NCBI RefSeq assembly: GCF_964340395.1
Contig: NW_027554292.1
Span: 159,001-223,000, forward strand
Reading direction: 5' to 3'
Length of the DNA stretch: 64,000 bases
Source: Glandiceps talaboti
Lineage: Eukaryota; Hemichordata; Enteropneusta; Spengelidae
Below the pieces are notes generated by a model. That model did not search any database. It was not told where the DNA came from and worked only from the letters and a program-made list of their open reading frames with translations. The position numbers and the translations under genes are program-made. The first letter of the stretch is position 1; the number at the start of each line of letters is the position of its first letter. This document shows, one piece after another, positions 51,287 through 63,463 of this stretch.

Positions 51287-53061
51287 CGATCGGTTTGCGG
51301 TTTGGTCGGATTTTGACAGTATTGTTTATGTTTTAACTAATTATGATCGGATTTGACTGGTTTAAAACCGGTATGGACAGGTTTTGACCTTTTTTGTCTT
51401 GTTTGCAATGGTTGTGGACCGGTTTGGACAGGTTGTGACCGGTTTGGAATGGTTTTGGACCGGTTTGGACCGGTTTGGACAGGTTTTGGACCGGTTTTGA
51501 TATGTTTGCACAGGTTTTGACCAGTTTTGATCAGTTTTGACCGATTTAAAACCAGTGTTGACTGATTTTGATCAGTTTTGACTTGTTTGCACTGGTTTTC
51601 GACCGGTTTGGACTGGTTTTGAAAGGTTTGGACAGGTTTTGACAAGTTTTGATCGGTTTTGACGGGTTTTGAGTTGTTTGCACCTATTTTTGACCGTTTT
51701 GGACCGGTTTGACCGGTTTGGACAGGTTTTGGACCGGTTTTGATATGTTTGCACAGGTTTTGACCAGTTTTGATCAGTTTTGACCGGTGTAAAACCAGTG
51801 TTGACTGGTTTTGATCAGTTTTGAATTGTTTGCACTGGTTTTCGACCGGTTTGGACCGGTTTTGAAAGGTTTGGACAGGTTTTGACAAGTTTTGATCGGT
51901 TTTGACGGGTTTTGAGTTGTTTGCACCTATTTTTGACCGTTTTGGACCGGTTTGACAGGTTTGCACAGGTTTTGACCAGTTTGCACTTGTTTTAAACCGG
52001 TTTGCGACAGGTTTTGACCAGATTTGATCAGTTTTGACCGGTTTTAAACCTGTTTTGACTGGTTTTGATCAGTTTTGACTTGTTTGCACTGGTTTTGGAC
52101 AAGTTTGATTGGGTTTTTGACCGGTTTGGACCGGTTTGGACAGTTTTTGACCAGTTTTGATCAGTTTTGACCGGTTTTAAACCTGTGTTGACTGGTTTTG
52201 ATCGGTTTTGACTTGTTTGCACCAGTTTTGGACTGGTTTCGATAGGTTTCGACAGGTTTGAACCGATTTTGACAGGTTTTGACTAGTTTTGATCAGTTTT
52301 GACCGGTTTTAAACCGGTATTGACTGGTTTTGATCAGTTTTGACTTGTTTGCACTGGTTTTGGACAGGTTTGGATAGGTTTTGGACCGTTTTGGACCGGT
52401 TTTGACAGGTTTTGACAGGTTTTGACTGGTTTTGAGTTGTTTGCACCTATTTTGGACAGGTTTGGATAGGTTTAAACCGGTTTGCGACAGGTTTTGACAA
52501 GTTTTGATCGGTTTTGACGGGTTTTGAGTTGTTTGCACCTATTTTTGACCAGTTTGGACCGGTTTGACAGGTTTGCACAGATTTTGACCAGTTTTGATCA
52601 GGTTTGACCGGTTTTAAACCGGTGTTTTGATCGGTTTTGACTTGTTTGCACCTATTTTGGACAGGTTTGACTAGTTTTGATCAGTTTTGACCGGTTTTAA
52701 ACCGGTATTGACTGGTTTTTATCAGTTTTGACTTGTTTTCACCAGTTTGGGAATGGTTTCGATAGGTTTCGACAGGTTTGAACCAGTTTTGACAGGTTTT
52801 GACCAGTTTTGATCTGTTTTCACCTGTTTATAACCAATTTGGAAGGTTTTGACCGATATTGACTCATTTTCACCAGTTTTGGTCCGCCTTGGATAGGTTT
52901 TCGACCGGTTTGGACCGTTTGGACAGGTTCGCACATGTTTTGACTCATTTAAACCTGTACAGAACAGGTTTGGACAGGTGTCCACCGGTTTGGACCGTTT
53001 GGACAGGTTTGCACAGGTTTTGACTCATTTAAACCTGTACAGAACAGGTTTGGACAGGTGT
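51287..53061. repeat. HOR 30 (1,775 bp, class I)
   Basis: Carries the 243-bp internal duplication. The sequence after the anchor reads GGTCGGATTTTGAC, intermediate between the two common forms. Confidence 0.85.
51470..51955. repeat. 243-bp tandem duplication inside HOR 30
   Basis: The words TGATATG (51499-; 51742-) and GAGTTG (51671; 51914) recur 243 bases apart. The copies run about 51470-51712 and 51713-51955, with edges uncertain by some bases because both breakpoints lie in GGTTTGGACC-type units. The duplication keeps the minus frame open, producing the longest spurious frame in the array (51337-51966). Confidence 0.8.
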
Positions 53062-54968
53062 CGATCGGTTTGCGGTTTGGTCGGGTTTTGACAGTATTGT
53101 TTATGTTTTAACTAATTATGATCGGATTTGACTGGTTTAAAACCGGTATGGACAGGTTTTGACCTTTTTTGTCTTGTTTGCAATGGTTGTGGACCGGTTT
53201 GGACAGGTTGTGACCGGTTTGGAATGGTTTTGGACCGGTTTGGACAGGTTTTGGACCGGTTTTGATATGTTTGCACAGGTTTTGACCAGTTTTGATCAGT
53301 TTTGACCGATTTAAAACCAGTGTTGACTGATTTTGATCAGTTTTGACTTGTTTGCACTGGTTTTGGACTGGTTTCGATAGGTTTCGACAGGTTTGAACCG
53401 GTTTTGACAGGTTTTGACCAGTTTAGATCAGTTTTGACCGGTTTAAAACCAGTGTTGACTGGTTTTGATCAGTTTTGACTTGTTTGCACTGGTTTTGGAC
53501 CGGTTTGGACCGGTTTTGACAGGTTTGGACAGGTTTTGACGGGTTTTGAGTTGTTTGCACAGGTTTTGACCAGTTTTGATCAGTTTTGACCGGTTTAAAA
53601 CCAGTGTTGATTGGTTTTGATCAGTTTTGACTTGTTTGCACTGGTTTTTGACCGGTTTGGACCGGTGTTGAAAGGTTTGGACAGGTTTTGCCCAGATTTA
53701 ACTGGTTTTAAACCGGTTTGCGAAAGGTTTTGACAGTTTTCACTGGTTTTAAAACGGTGTTGACTGGATTTGATCAGTTTTGACTTGTTTTCACCAGTTT
53801 GGGAATGGTTTCGATAGGTTTCGACAGGTTTGAACCAGTTTTGACAGGTTTTGACCAGTTTTGACAGTTTTCCGACCCATTTAGACCAGTTTTGACAGGT
53901 TTGGACAGGTTTGGACCAGTTTTGACCAGTTTTCACTTGGTTTTCGACCGATTTGGACCGGTTTCGAAAGGTTTTGACAGGTTTTGACAAGTTTTGATGG
54001 GATTTGAGTTGTTTGCACCTTTTTTTGACCGGTTTGGACCGGTTTGACAGGTTTGCACAGGTGTTGACCAGTTTTGATCAGTTTTGACCGGTTTTAAACC
54101 TGTGTTGACTGGTTTTGATCGGTTTTGACTTGTTTGCACCAGTTTTGGACTGGTTTCGATAGGTTTCGACAGGTTTGAACCGATTTTGACAGGTTTTGAC
54201 TAGTTTTGATCAGTTTTGACCGGTTTTAAACCGGTATTGACTGGTTTTGATCAGTTTTGACTTGTTTGCACTGGTTTTGGACAGGTTTGGATAGGTTTTG
54301 GACCGGTTTGGACCGGTTTTGACAGGTTTTGACTGGTTTTGAGTTGTTTGCACCTATTTTGGACAGGTTTGGATAGGTTTAAACCGGTTTGCGACAGGTT
54401 TGGACAAGTTTTGATCGGTTTTGACGGGTTTTGAGTTGTTTGCACCTATTTTTGACCAGTTTGGACCGGTTTGACAGGTTTGCACAGATTTTGACCAGTT
54501 TTGATCAGGTTTGACCGGTTTTAAACCGGTGTTTTGATCGGTTTTGACTTGTTTGCACCTATTTTGGACAGGTTTGACTAGTTTTGATCAGTTTTGACCG
54601 GTTTTAAACCGGTATTGACTGGTTTTTATCAGTTTTGACTTGTTTTCACCAGTTTGGGAATGGTTTCGATAGGTTTCGACAGGTTTGAACCAGTTTTGAC
54701 AGGTTTTGACCAGTTTTGATCTTTTTTCACCTGTTTATAACCAATTTGGAAGGTTTTGACCGATATTGACTCATTTTCACCAGTTTTGGTCCGCCTTGGA
54801 TAGGTTTTCGACCGGTTTGGACCGTTTGGACAGGTTCGCACATGTTTTGACTCATTTAAACCTGTACAGAACAGGTTTGGACAGGTGTCCACCGGTTTGG
54901 ACCGTTTGGACAGGTTTGCACAGGTTTTGACTCATTTAAACCTGTACAGAACAGGTTTGGACAGGTGT
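53062..54968. repeat. HOR 31 (1,907 bp, class II)
   Basis: Private TTTTGCCCAG near 53687 and CTGGATTTGATC near 53764. Shares the shortened TTTTGACAGTTTTCACTGG (near 53729) with HORs 32 and 33. Confidence 0.86.
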
Positions 54969-57900
54969 CGATCGGTTTGCGGTTTGGTTGGATTTTGACA
55001 GTATTGTTTATGTTTTAACTAATTATGATCGGATTTGACTGGTTTAAAACCGGTATGGACAGGTTTTGACCTTTTTTGTCTTGTTTGCAATGGTTGTGGA
55101 CCGGTTTGGACAGGTTGTGACCGGTTTGGAATGGTTTTGGACAGGTTTGGACAGGTTTTGGACCGGTTTTGATATGTTTGCACAGGTTTTGACCAGTTTT
55201 GATCAGTTTTGACCGATTTAAAACCAGTGTTGACTGATTTTGATCAGTTTTGACTTGTTTGCACTGGTTTTGGACTGGTTTCGATAGGTTTCGACAGGTT
55301 TGAACCGGTTTTGACAGGTTTTGACCAGTTTAGATCAGTTTTGACCGGTTTAAAACCAGTGTTGACTGGTTTTGATCAGTTTTGACTTGTTTGCACTGGT
55401 TTTGGACCGGTTTGGACCGGTTTTGACAGGTTTGGACAGGTTTTGACGGGTTTTGAGTTGTTTGCACAGGTTTTGACCAGTTTTGATCAGTTTTGACCGG
55501 TTTAAAACCAGTGTTGATTGGTTTTGATCAGTTTTGACTTGTTTGCACTGGTTTTTGACCGGTTTGGACCGGTGTTGAAAGGTTTGGACAGGTTTTGACC
55601 AGATTTAACTGGTTTTAAACCGGTTTGCGAAAGGTTTTGACAGTTTTCACTGGTTTTAAAACGGTGTTGACTGGTTTTGATCAGTTTTGACTTGTTTTCA
55701 CCAGTTTGGGAATGGTTTCGATAGGTTTCGACAGGTTTGAACCAGTTTTGACAGGTTTTGACCAGTTTTGACAGTTTTCCGACCCATTTAGACCAGTTTT
55801 GACAGGTTTGGACAGGTTTGGACCAGTTTTGACCAGTTTTCACTTGGTTTTCGACCGATTTGGACCGGTTTCGAAAGGTTTTGACAGGTTTTGACAAGTT
55901 TTGATGGGATTTGAGTTGTTTGCACCTATTTTTGACCGGTTTGGACCGGTTTGACAGGTTTGCACAGGTGTTGACCAGTTTTGATCAGTTTTGACCGGTT
56001 TTAAACCTGTGTTGACTGGTTTTGATCGGTTTTGACTTGTTTGCACCAGTTTTGGACTGGTTTCGATAGGTTTCGACAGGTTTGAACCGATTTTGACAGG
56101 TTTTGACTAGTTTTGATCAGTTTTGACCGGTTTTAAACCGGTATTGACTGGTTTTGATCAGTTTTGACTTGTTTGCACTGGTTTTGGACAGGTTTGGATA
56201 GGTTTTGAACCGGTTTGGACCGGTTTTGACAGGTTTTGACTGGTTTTGAGTTGTTTGCACCTATTTTGGACAGGTTTGGATAGGTTTAAACCGGTTTGCG
56301 ACAGGTTTTGACAAGTTTTGATCGGTTTTGACGGGTTTTGAGTTGTTTGCACCTATTTTTGACCAGTTTGGACCGGTTTGACAGGTTTGCACAGATTTTG
56401 ACCAGTTTTGATCAGGTTTGACCGGTTTTAAACCGGTGTTTTGATCGGTTTTGACTTGTTTGCACCTATTTTGGACAGGTTTGACTAGTTTTGATCAGTT
56501 TTGACCGGTTTTAAACCGGTATTGACTGGTTTTTATCAGTTTTGACTTGTTTTCACCAGTTTGGGAATGGTTTCGATAGGTTTCGACAGGTTTGAACCAG
56601 TTTTGACAGGTTTTGACCAGTTTTGACAGTTTTCCGACCCATTTAGACCAGTTTTGACAGGTTTGGACAGGTTTGGACCAGTTTTGACCAGTTTTCACTT
56701 GGTTTTCGACCGATTTGGACCGGTTTCGAAAGGTTTTGACAGGTTTTGACAAGTTTTGATGGGATTTGAGTTGTTTGCACCTTTTTTTGACCGGTTTGGA
56801 CCGGTTTGACAGGTTTGCACAGGTGTTGACCAGTTTTGATCAGTTTTGACCGGTTTTAAACCTGTGTTGACTGGTTTTGATCGGTTTTGACTTGTTTGCA
56901 CCAGTTTTGGACTGGTTTCGATAGGTTTCGACAGGTTTGAACCGATTTTGACAGGTTTTGACTAGTTTTGATCAGTTTTGACCGGTTTTAAACCGGTATT
57001 GACTGGTTTTGATCAGTTTTGACTTGTTTGCACTGGTTTTGGACAGGTTTGGATAGGTTTTGGACCGGTTTGGACCGGTTTTGACAGGTTTTGACTGGTT
57101 TTGAGTTGTTTGCACCTATTTTGGACAGGTTTGGATAGGTTTAAACCGGTTTGCGACAGGTTTGGACAAGTTTTGATCGGTTTTGACGGGTTTTGAGTTG
57201 TTTGCACCTATTTTTGACCAGTTTGGACCGGTTTGACAGGTTTGCACAGATTTTGACCAGTTTTGATCAGGTTTGACCGGTTTTAAACCGGTGTTTTGAT
57301 CGGTTTTGACTTGTTTGCACCTATTTTGGACAGGTTTGACTAGTTTTGATCAGTTTTGACCGGTTTTAAACCGGTATTGACTGGTTTTTATCAGTTTTGA
57401 CTTGTTTTCACCAGTTTGGGAATGGTTTCGATAGGTTTCGACAGGTTTGAACCAGTTTTGACAGGTTTTGACCAGTTTTGATCTGTTTTCACCTGTTTAT
57501 AACCAATTTGGAAGGTTTTGACCGATATTGACTCATTTTCACCAGTTTTGGTCCGCCTTGGATAGGTTTTCGACCGGTTTGGACCGTTTGGACAGGTTCG
57601 CACATGTTTTGACTCATTTAAACCTGTACAGAACAGGTTTGGACAGGTGTCCACCGGTTTGGACCGTTTGGACAGGTTTGCACAGGTTTTGACTCATTTA
57701 AACCTGTACAGAACAGGTTTGGACAGGTGTCGATCGGTTTGCGGTTTGGTTGGATTTTGACAGTATTGTTTATGTTTTAACTAATTATGATCGGATTTGA
57801 CTGGTTTAAAACCGGTATGGACAGGTTTTGACCTTTTTTGTCTTGTTTGCAATGGTTGTGGACCGGTTTGGACAGGTTGTGACCGGTTTGGAATGGTTTT

Positions 57901-59303
57901 GGACAGGTTTGGACAGGTTTTGGACCGGTTTTGATATGTTTGCACAGGTTTTGACCAGTTTTGATCAGTTTTGACCGATTTAAAACCAGTGTTGACTGAT
58001 TTTGATCAGTTTTGACTTGTTTGCACTGGTTTTGGACTGGTTTCGATAGGTTTCGACAGGTTTGAACCGGTTTTGACAGGTTTTGACCAGTTTAGATCAG
58101 TTTTGACCGGTTTAAAACCAGTGTTGACTGGTTTTGATCAGTTTTGACTTGTTTGCACTGGTTTTGGACCGGTTTGGACCGGTTTTGACAGGTTTGGACA
58201 GGTTTTGACGGGTTTTGAGTTGTTTGCACAGGTTTTGACCAGTTTTGATCAGTTTTGACCGGTTTAAAACCAGTGTTGATTGGTTTTGATCAGTTTTGAC
58301 TTGTTTGCACTGGTTTTTGACCGGTTTGGACCGGTGTTGAAAGGTTTGGACAGGTTTTGACCAGATTTAACTGGTTTTAAACCGGTTTGCGAAAGGTTTT
58401 GACAGTTTTCACTGGTTTTAAAACGGTGTTGACTGGTTTTGATCAGTTTTGACTTGTTTTCACCAGTTTGGGAATGGTTTCGATAGGTTTCGACAGGTTT
58501 GAACCAGTTTTGACAGGTTTTGACCAGTTTTGACAGTTTTCCGACCCATTTAGACCAGTTTTGACAGGTTTGGACAGGTTTGGACCAGTTTTGACCAGTT
58601 TTCACTTGGTTTTCGACCGATTTGGACCGGTTTCGAAAGGTTTTGACAGGTTTTGACAAGTTTTGATGGGATTTGAGTTGTTTGCACCTATTTTTGACCG
58701 GTTTGGACCGGTTTGACAGGTTTGCACAGGTGTTGACCAGTTTTGATCAGTTTTGACCGGTTTTAAACCTGTGTTGACTGGTTTTGATCGGTTTTGACTT
58801 GTTTGCACCAGTTTTGGACTGGTTTCGATAGGTTTCGACAGGTTTGAACCGATTTTGACAGGTTTTGACTAGTTTTGATCAGTTTTGACCGGTTTTAAAC
58901 CGGTATTGACTGGTTTTGATCAGTTTTGACTTGTTTGCACTGGTTTTGGACAGGTTTGGATAGGTTTTGAACCGGTTTGGACCGGTTTTGACAGGTTTTG
59001 ACTGGTTTTGAGTTGTTTGCACCTATTTTGGACAGGTTTGGATAGGTTTAAACCGGTTTGCGACAGGTTTTGACAAGTTTTGATCGGTTTTGACGGGTTT
59101 TGAGTTGTTTGCACCTATTTTTGATCAGTTTGGACCGGTTTGACAGGTTTGCACAGATTTTGACCAGTTTTGATCAGGTTTGACCGGTTTTAAACCGGTG
59201 TTTTGATCGGTTTTGACTTGTTTGCACCTATTTTGGACAGGTTTGACTAGTTTTGATCAGTTTTGACCGGTTTTAAACCGGTATTGACTGGTTTTTATCA
59301 GTT
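53780..59303. repeat. 2,762-bp tandem duplication
   Basis: Copy 1 is about 53780-56541 and copy 2 about 56542-59303. Private variants recur exactly 2,762 bases apart: a T7 run at about 54020 and 56782, GACAGGTTTGGACAAG at about 54390 and 57152, and TAGGTTTTGAACCGG at about 56205 and 58967. The junction joins two modules that share about 80 bases starting CACCAGTTTGGGAATGG. Confidence 0.88.
54969..57730. repeat. HOR 32 (2,762 bp, class II with junction)
   Basis: Its length equals one period of the 2,762-bp duplication: 1,907 bp of normal unit plus 855 bp. The recombination junction lies between about 56535 and 56625. Confidence 0.86.
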
Positions 59304-59637
59304 TTGACTTATTTTCACCAGTTTGGGAATGGTTTCGATAGGTTTCAACAGGTTTGAACCAGTTTTGACAGGTTTTGACCAGTTTTGATCTGTTTTCACC
59401 TGTTTATAACCAATTTGGAAGGTTTTGACCGATATTGACTCATTTTCACCAGTTTTGGTCCGCCTTGGATAGGTTTTCGACCGGTTTGGACCGTTTGGAC
59501 AGGTTCGCACATGTTTTGACTCATTTAAACCTGTACAGAACAGGTTTGGACAGGTGTCCACCGGTTTGGACCGTTTGGACAGGTTTGCACAGGTTTTGAC
59601 TCATTTAAACCTGTACAGAACAGGTTTGGACAGGTGT
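57731..59637. repeat. HOR 33 (1,907 bp, class II)
   Basis: Same length as HOR 31. GGTTGGATTTTGAC follows the anchor. Private GACTTATTTTCACC near 59306 and TTTCAACAGG near 59344. Confidence 0.86.
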
Positions 59638-61555
59638 CGATCGGTTTGCGGTTTGGTTGGATTTTGACAGTATTGTTTATGTTTTAACTAATTATGATCG
59701 GATTTGACTGGTTTAAAACCGGTATGGACAGGTTTTGACCTTTTTTGTCTTGTTTGCAATGGTTGTGGACCGGTTTGGACAGGTTGTGACCGGTTTGGAA
59801 TGGTTTTGGACAGGTTTGGACAGGTTTTGGACCGGTTTTGATATGTTTGCACAGGTTTTGACCAGTTTTGATCAGTTTTGACCGATTTAAAACCAGTGTT
59901 GACTGATTTTGATCAGTTTTGACTTGTTTGCACTGGTTTTGATAGGTTTCGACAGGTTTGAACCGGTTTTGACAGGTTTTGACCAGTTTAGATCAGTTTT
60001 GACCGGTTTAAAACCAGTGTTGACTGGTTTTGATCAGTTTTGACTTGTTTGCACTGGTTTTGGACCGGTTTGGATAGGTTTTGGACCGGTTTGGACCGGT
60101 TTTGACAGGTTTGGACAGGTTTTGACGGGTTTTGAGTTGTTTGCACAGGTTTTGACCAGTTTTGATCAGTTTTGACCGGTTTAAAACCAGTGTTGATTGG
60201 TTTTGATCAGTTTTGACTTGTTTGCACTGGTTTTTGACCGGTTTGGACCGGTGTTGAAAGGTTTGGACAGGTTTTGACCAGATTTAACTGGTTTTAAACC
60301 GGTTTGCGAAAGGTTTTGACCAGTTTTCACTGGTTTTAAAACGGTGTTGACTGGTTTTGATCAGTTTTGACTTGTTTTCACCAGTTTGGGAATGGTTTCG
60401 ATAGGTTTCGACAGGTTTGAACCAGTTTTGACAGGTTTTGACCAGTTTTGACAGTTTTCCGACCCATTTAGACCAGTTTTGACAGGTTTGGACAGGTTTG
60501 GACCAGTTTTGACCAGTTTTCACTTGGTTTTCGACCGATTTGGACCGGTTTTGAAAGGTTTTGACAGGTTTTGACAAGTTTTGATGGGATTTGAGTTGTT
60601 TGCACCTATTTTTGACCGGTTTGGACCGGTTTGACAGGTTTGCACAGGTGTTGACCAGTTTTGATCAGTTTTGACCGGTTTTAAACCTGTGTTGACTGGT
60701 TTTGATCGGTTTTGACTTGTTTGCACCAGTTTTGGACTGGTTTCGATAGGTTTCGACAGGTTTGAACCGATTTTGACAGGTTTTGACTAGTTTTGATCAG
60801 TTTTGACCGGTTTTAAACCGGTATTGACTGGTTTTGATCAGTTTTGACTTGTTTGCACTGGTTTTGGACAGGTTTGGATAGGTTTTGGACCGGTTTGGAC
60901 CTGTTTTGACAGGTTTTGACTGGTTTTGAGTTGTTTGCACCTATTTTGGACAGGTTTGGATAGTTTTAAACCGGTTTGCGACAGGTTTTGACAAGTTTTG
61001 ATCGGTTTTGACGGGTTTTGAGTTGTTTGCACCTATTTTTGACCAGTTTGGACCGGTTTGACAGGTTTGCACAGATTTTGACCAGTTTTGATCAGGTTTG
61101 ACCGGTTTTAAACCGGTGTTTTGATCGGTTTTGACTTGTTTGCACCTATTTTGGACAGGTTTGACTAGTTTTGATCAGTTTTGACCGGTTTTAAACCGGT
61201 ATTGACTGGTTTTTATCAGTTTTGACTTGTTTTCACCAGTTTGGGAATGGTTTCGATAGGTTTCGACAGGTTTGAACCAGTTTTGACAGGTTTTGACCAG
61301 TTTTGATCTGTTTTCACCTGTTTATAACCAATTTGGAAGGTTTTGACCGATATTGACTCATTTTCACCAGTTTTGGTCCGCCTTGGATAGGTTTTCGACC
61401 GGTTTGGACCGTTTGGACAGGTTCGCACATGTTTTGACTCATTTAAACCTGTACAGAACAGGTTTGGACAGGTGTCCACCGGTTTGGACCGTTTGGACAG
61501 GTTTGCACAGGTTTTGACTCATTTAAACCTGTACAGAACAGGTTTGGACAGGTGT
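59638..61555. repeat. HOR 34 (1,918 bp, class II)
   Basis: An 11-bp deletion near 59940 removes one basic unit (GGACTGGTTTC). Private GGACCTGTTTTGAC near 60897. Confidence 0.86.
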
Positions 61556-63463
61556 CGATCGGTTTGCGGTTTGGTCGGGTTTTGACAGTATTGTTTATGT
61601 TTTAACTAATTATGATCGGATTTGACTGGTTTAAAACCGGTATGGACAGGTTTTGACCTTTTTTGTCTTGTTTGCAATGGTTGTGGACCGGTTTGGACAG
61701 GTTGTGACCGGTTTGGAATGGTTTTGGACAGGTTTGGACAGGTTTTGGACCGGTTTTGATATGTTTGCACAGGTTTTGACCAGTTTTGATCAGTTTTGAC
61801 CGATTTAAAACCAGTGTTGACTGATTTTGATCAGTTTTGACTTGTTTGCACTGGTTTTGGACTGGTTTCGATAGGTTTCGATAGGTTTGAACCGGTTTTG
61901 ACAGGTTTTGACCAGTTTAGATCAGTTTTGACCGGTTTAAAACCAGTGTTGACTGGTTTTGATCAGTTTTGACTTGTTTGCACTGGTTTTGGACCGGTTT
62001 GGATAGGTTTTGACAGGTTTGGACAGGTTTTGACGGGTTTTGAGTTGTTTGCACAGGTTTTGACCAGTTTTGATCAGTTTTGACCGGTTTAAAACCAGTG
62101 TTGATTGGTTTTGATCAGTTTTGACTTGTTTGCACTGGTTTTTGACCGGTTTGGACCGGTGTTGAAAGGTTTGGACAGGTTTTGACCAGATTTAACTGGT
62201 TTTAAACCGGTTTGCGAAAGGTTTTGACCAGTTTTCACTGGTTTTAAAACGGTGTTGACTGGTTTTGATCAGTTTTGACTTGTTTTCACCAGTTTGGGAA
62301 TGGTTTCGATAGGTTTCGACAGGTTTGAACCAGTTTTGACAGGTTTTGACCAGTTTTGACAGTTTTCCGACCCATTTAGACCAGTTTTGACAGGTTTGGA
62401 CAGGTTTGGACCAGTTTTGACCAGTTTTCACTTGGTTTTCGACCGATTTGGACCGGTTTTGAAAGGTTTTGACAGGTTTTGACAAGTTTTGATGGGATTT
62501 GAGTTGTTTGCACCTATTTTTGACCGGTTTGGACCGGTTTGACAGGTTTGCACTGGTGTTGACCAGTTTTGATCAGTTTTGACCGGTTTTAAACCTGTGT
62601 TGACTGGTTTTGATCGGTTTTGACTTGTTTGCACCAGTTTTGGACTGGTTTCGATAGGTTTCGACAGGTTTGAACCGATTTTGACAGGTTTTGACTAGTT
62701 TTGATCAGTTTTGACCGGTTTTAAACCGGTATTGACTGGTTTTGATCAGTTTTGACTTGTTTGCACTGGTTTTGGACAGGTTTGGATAGGTTTTGGACCG
62801 GTTTGGACCGGTTTTGACAGGTTTTGACTGGTTTTGAGTTGTTTGCACCTATTTTGGACAGGTTTGGATAGTTTTAAACCGGTTTGCGACAGGTTTTGAC
62901 AAGTTTTGATCGGTTTTGACGGGTTTTGAGTTGTTTGCACCTATTTTTGACCAGTTTGGACCGGTTTGACAGGTTTGCACAGATTTTGACCAGTTTTGAT
63001 CAGGTATGACCGGTTTTAAACCGGTGTTTTGATCGGTTTTGACTTGTTTGCACCTATTTTGGACAGGTTTGACTAGTTTTGATCAGTTTTGACCGGTTTT
63101 AAACCGGTATTGACTGGTTTTTATCAGTTTTGACTTGTTTTCACCAGTTTGGGAATGGTTTCGATAGGTTTCGACAGGTTTGAACCAGTTTTGACAGGTT
63201 TTGACCAGTTTTGATCTGTTTTCACCTGTTTATAACCAATTTGGAAGGTTTTGACCGATATTGACTCATTTTCACCAGTTTTGGTCCGCCTTGGATAGGT
63301 TTTCGACCGGTTTGGACCGTTTGGACAGGTTCGCACATGTTTTGACTCATTTAAACCTGTACAGAACAGGTTTGGACAGGTGTCCACCGGTTTGGACCGT
63401 TTGGACAGGTTTGCACAGGTTTTGACTCATTTAAACCTGTACAGAACAGGTTTGGACAGGTGT
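61556..63463. repeat. HOR 35 (1,908 bp, class II)
   Basis: TTTCGATAGG occurs twice in a row near 61866. About 20 bases are missing near 62010. Private CACTGGTGTTGACC near 62551. Confidence 0.86.
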
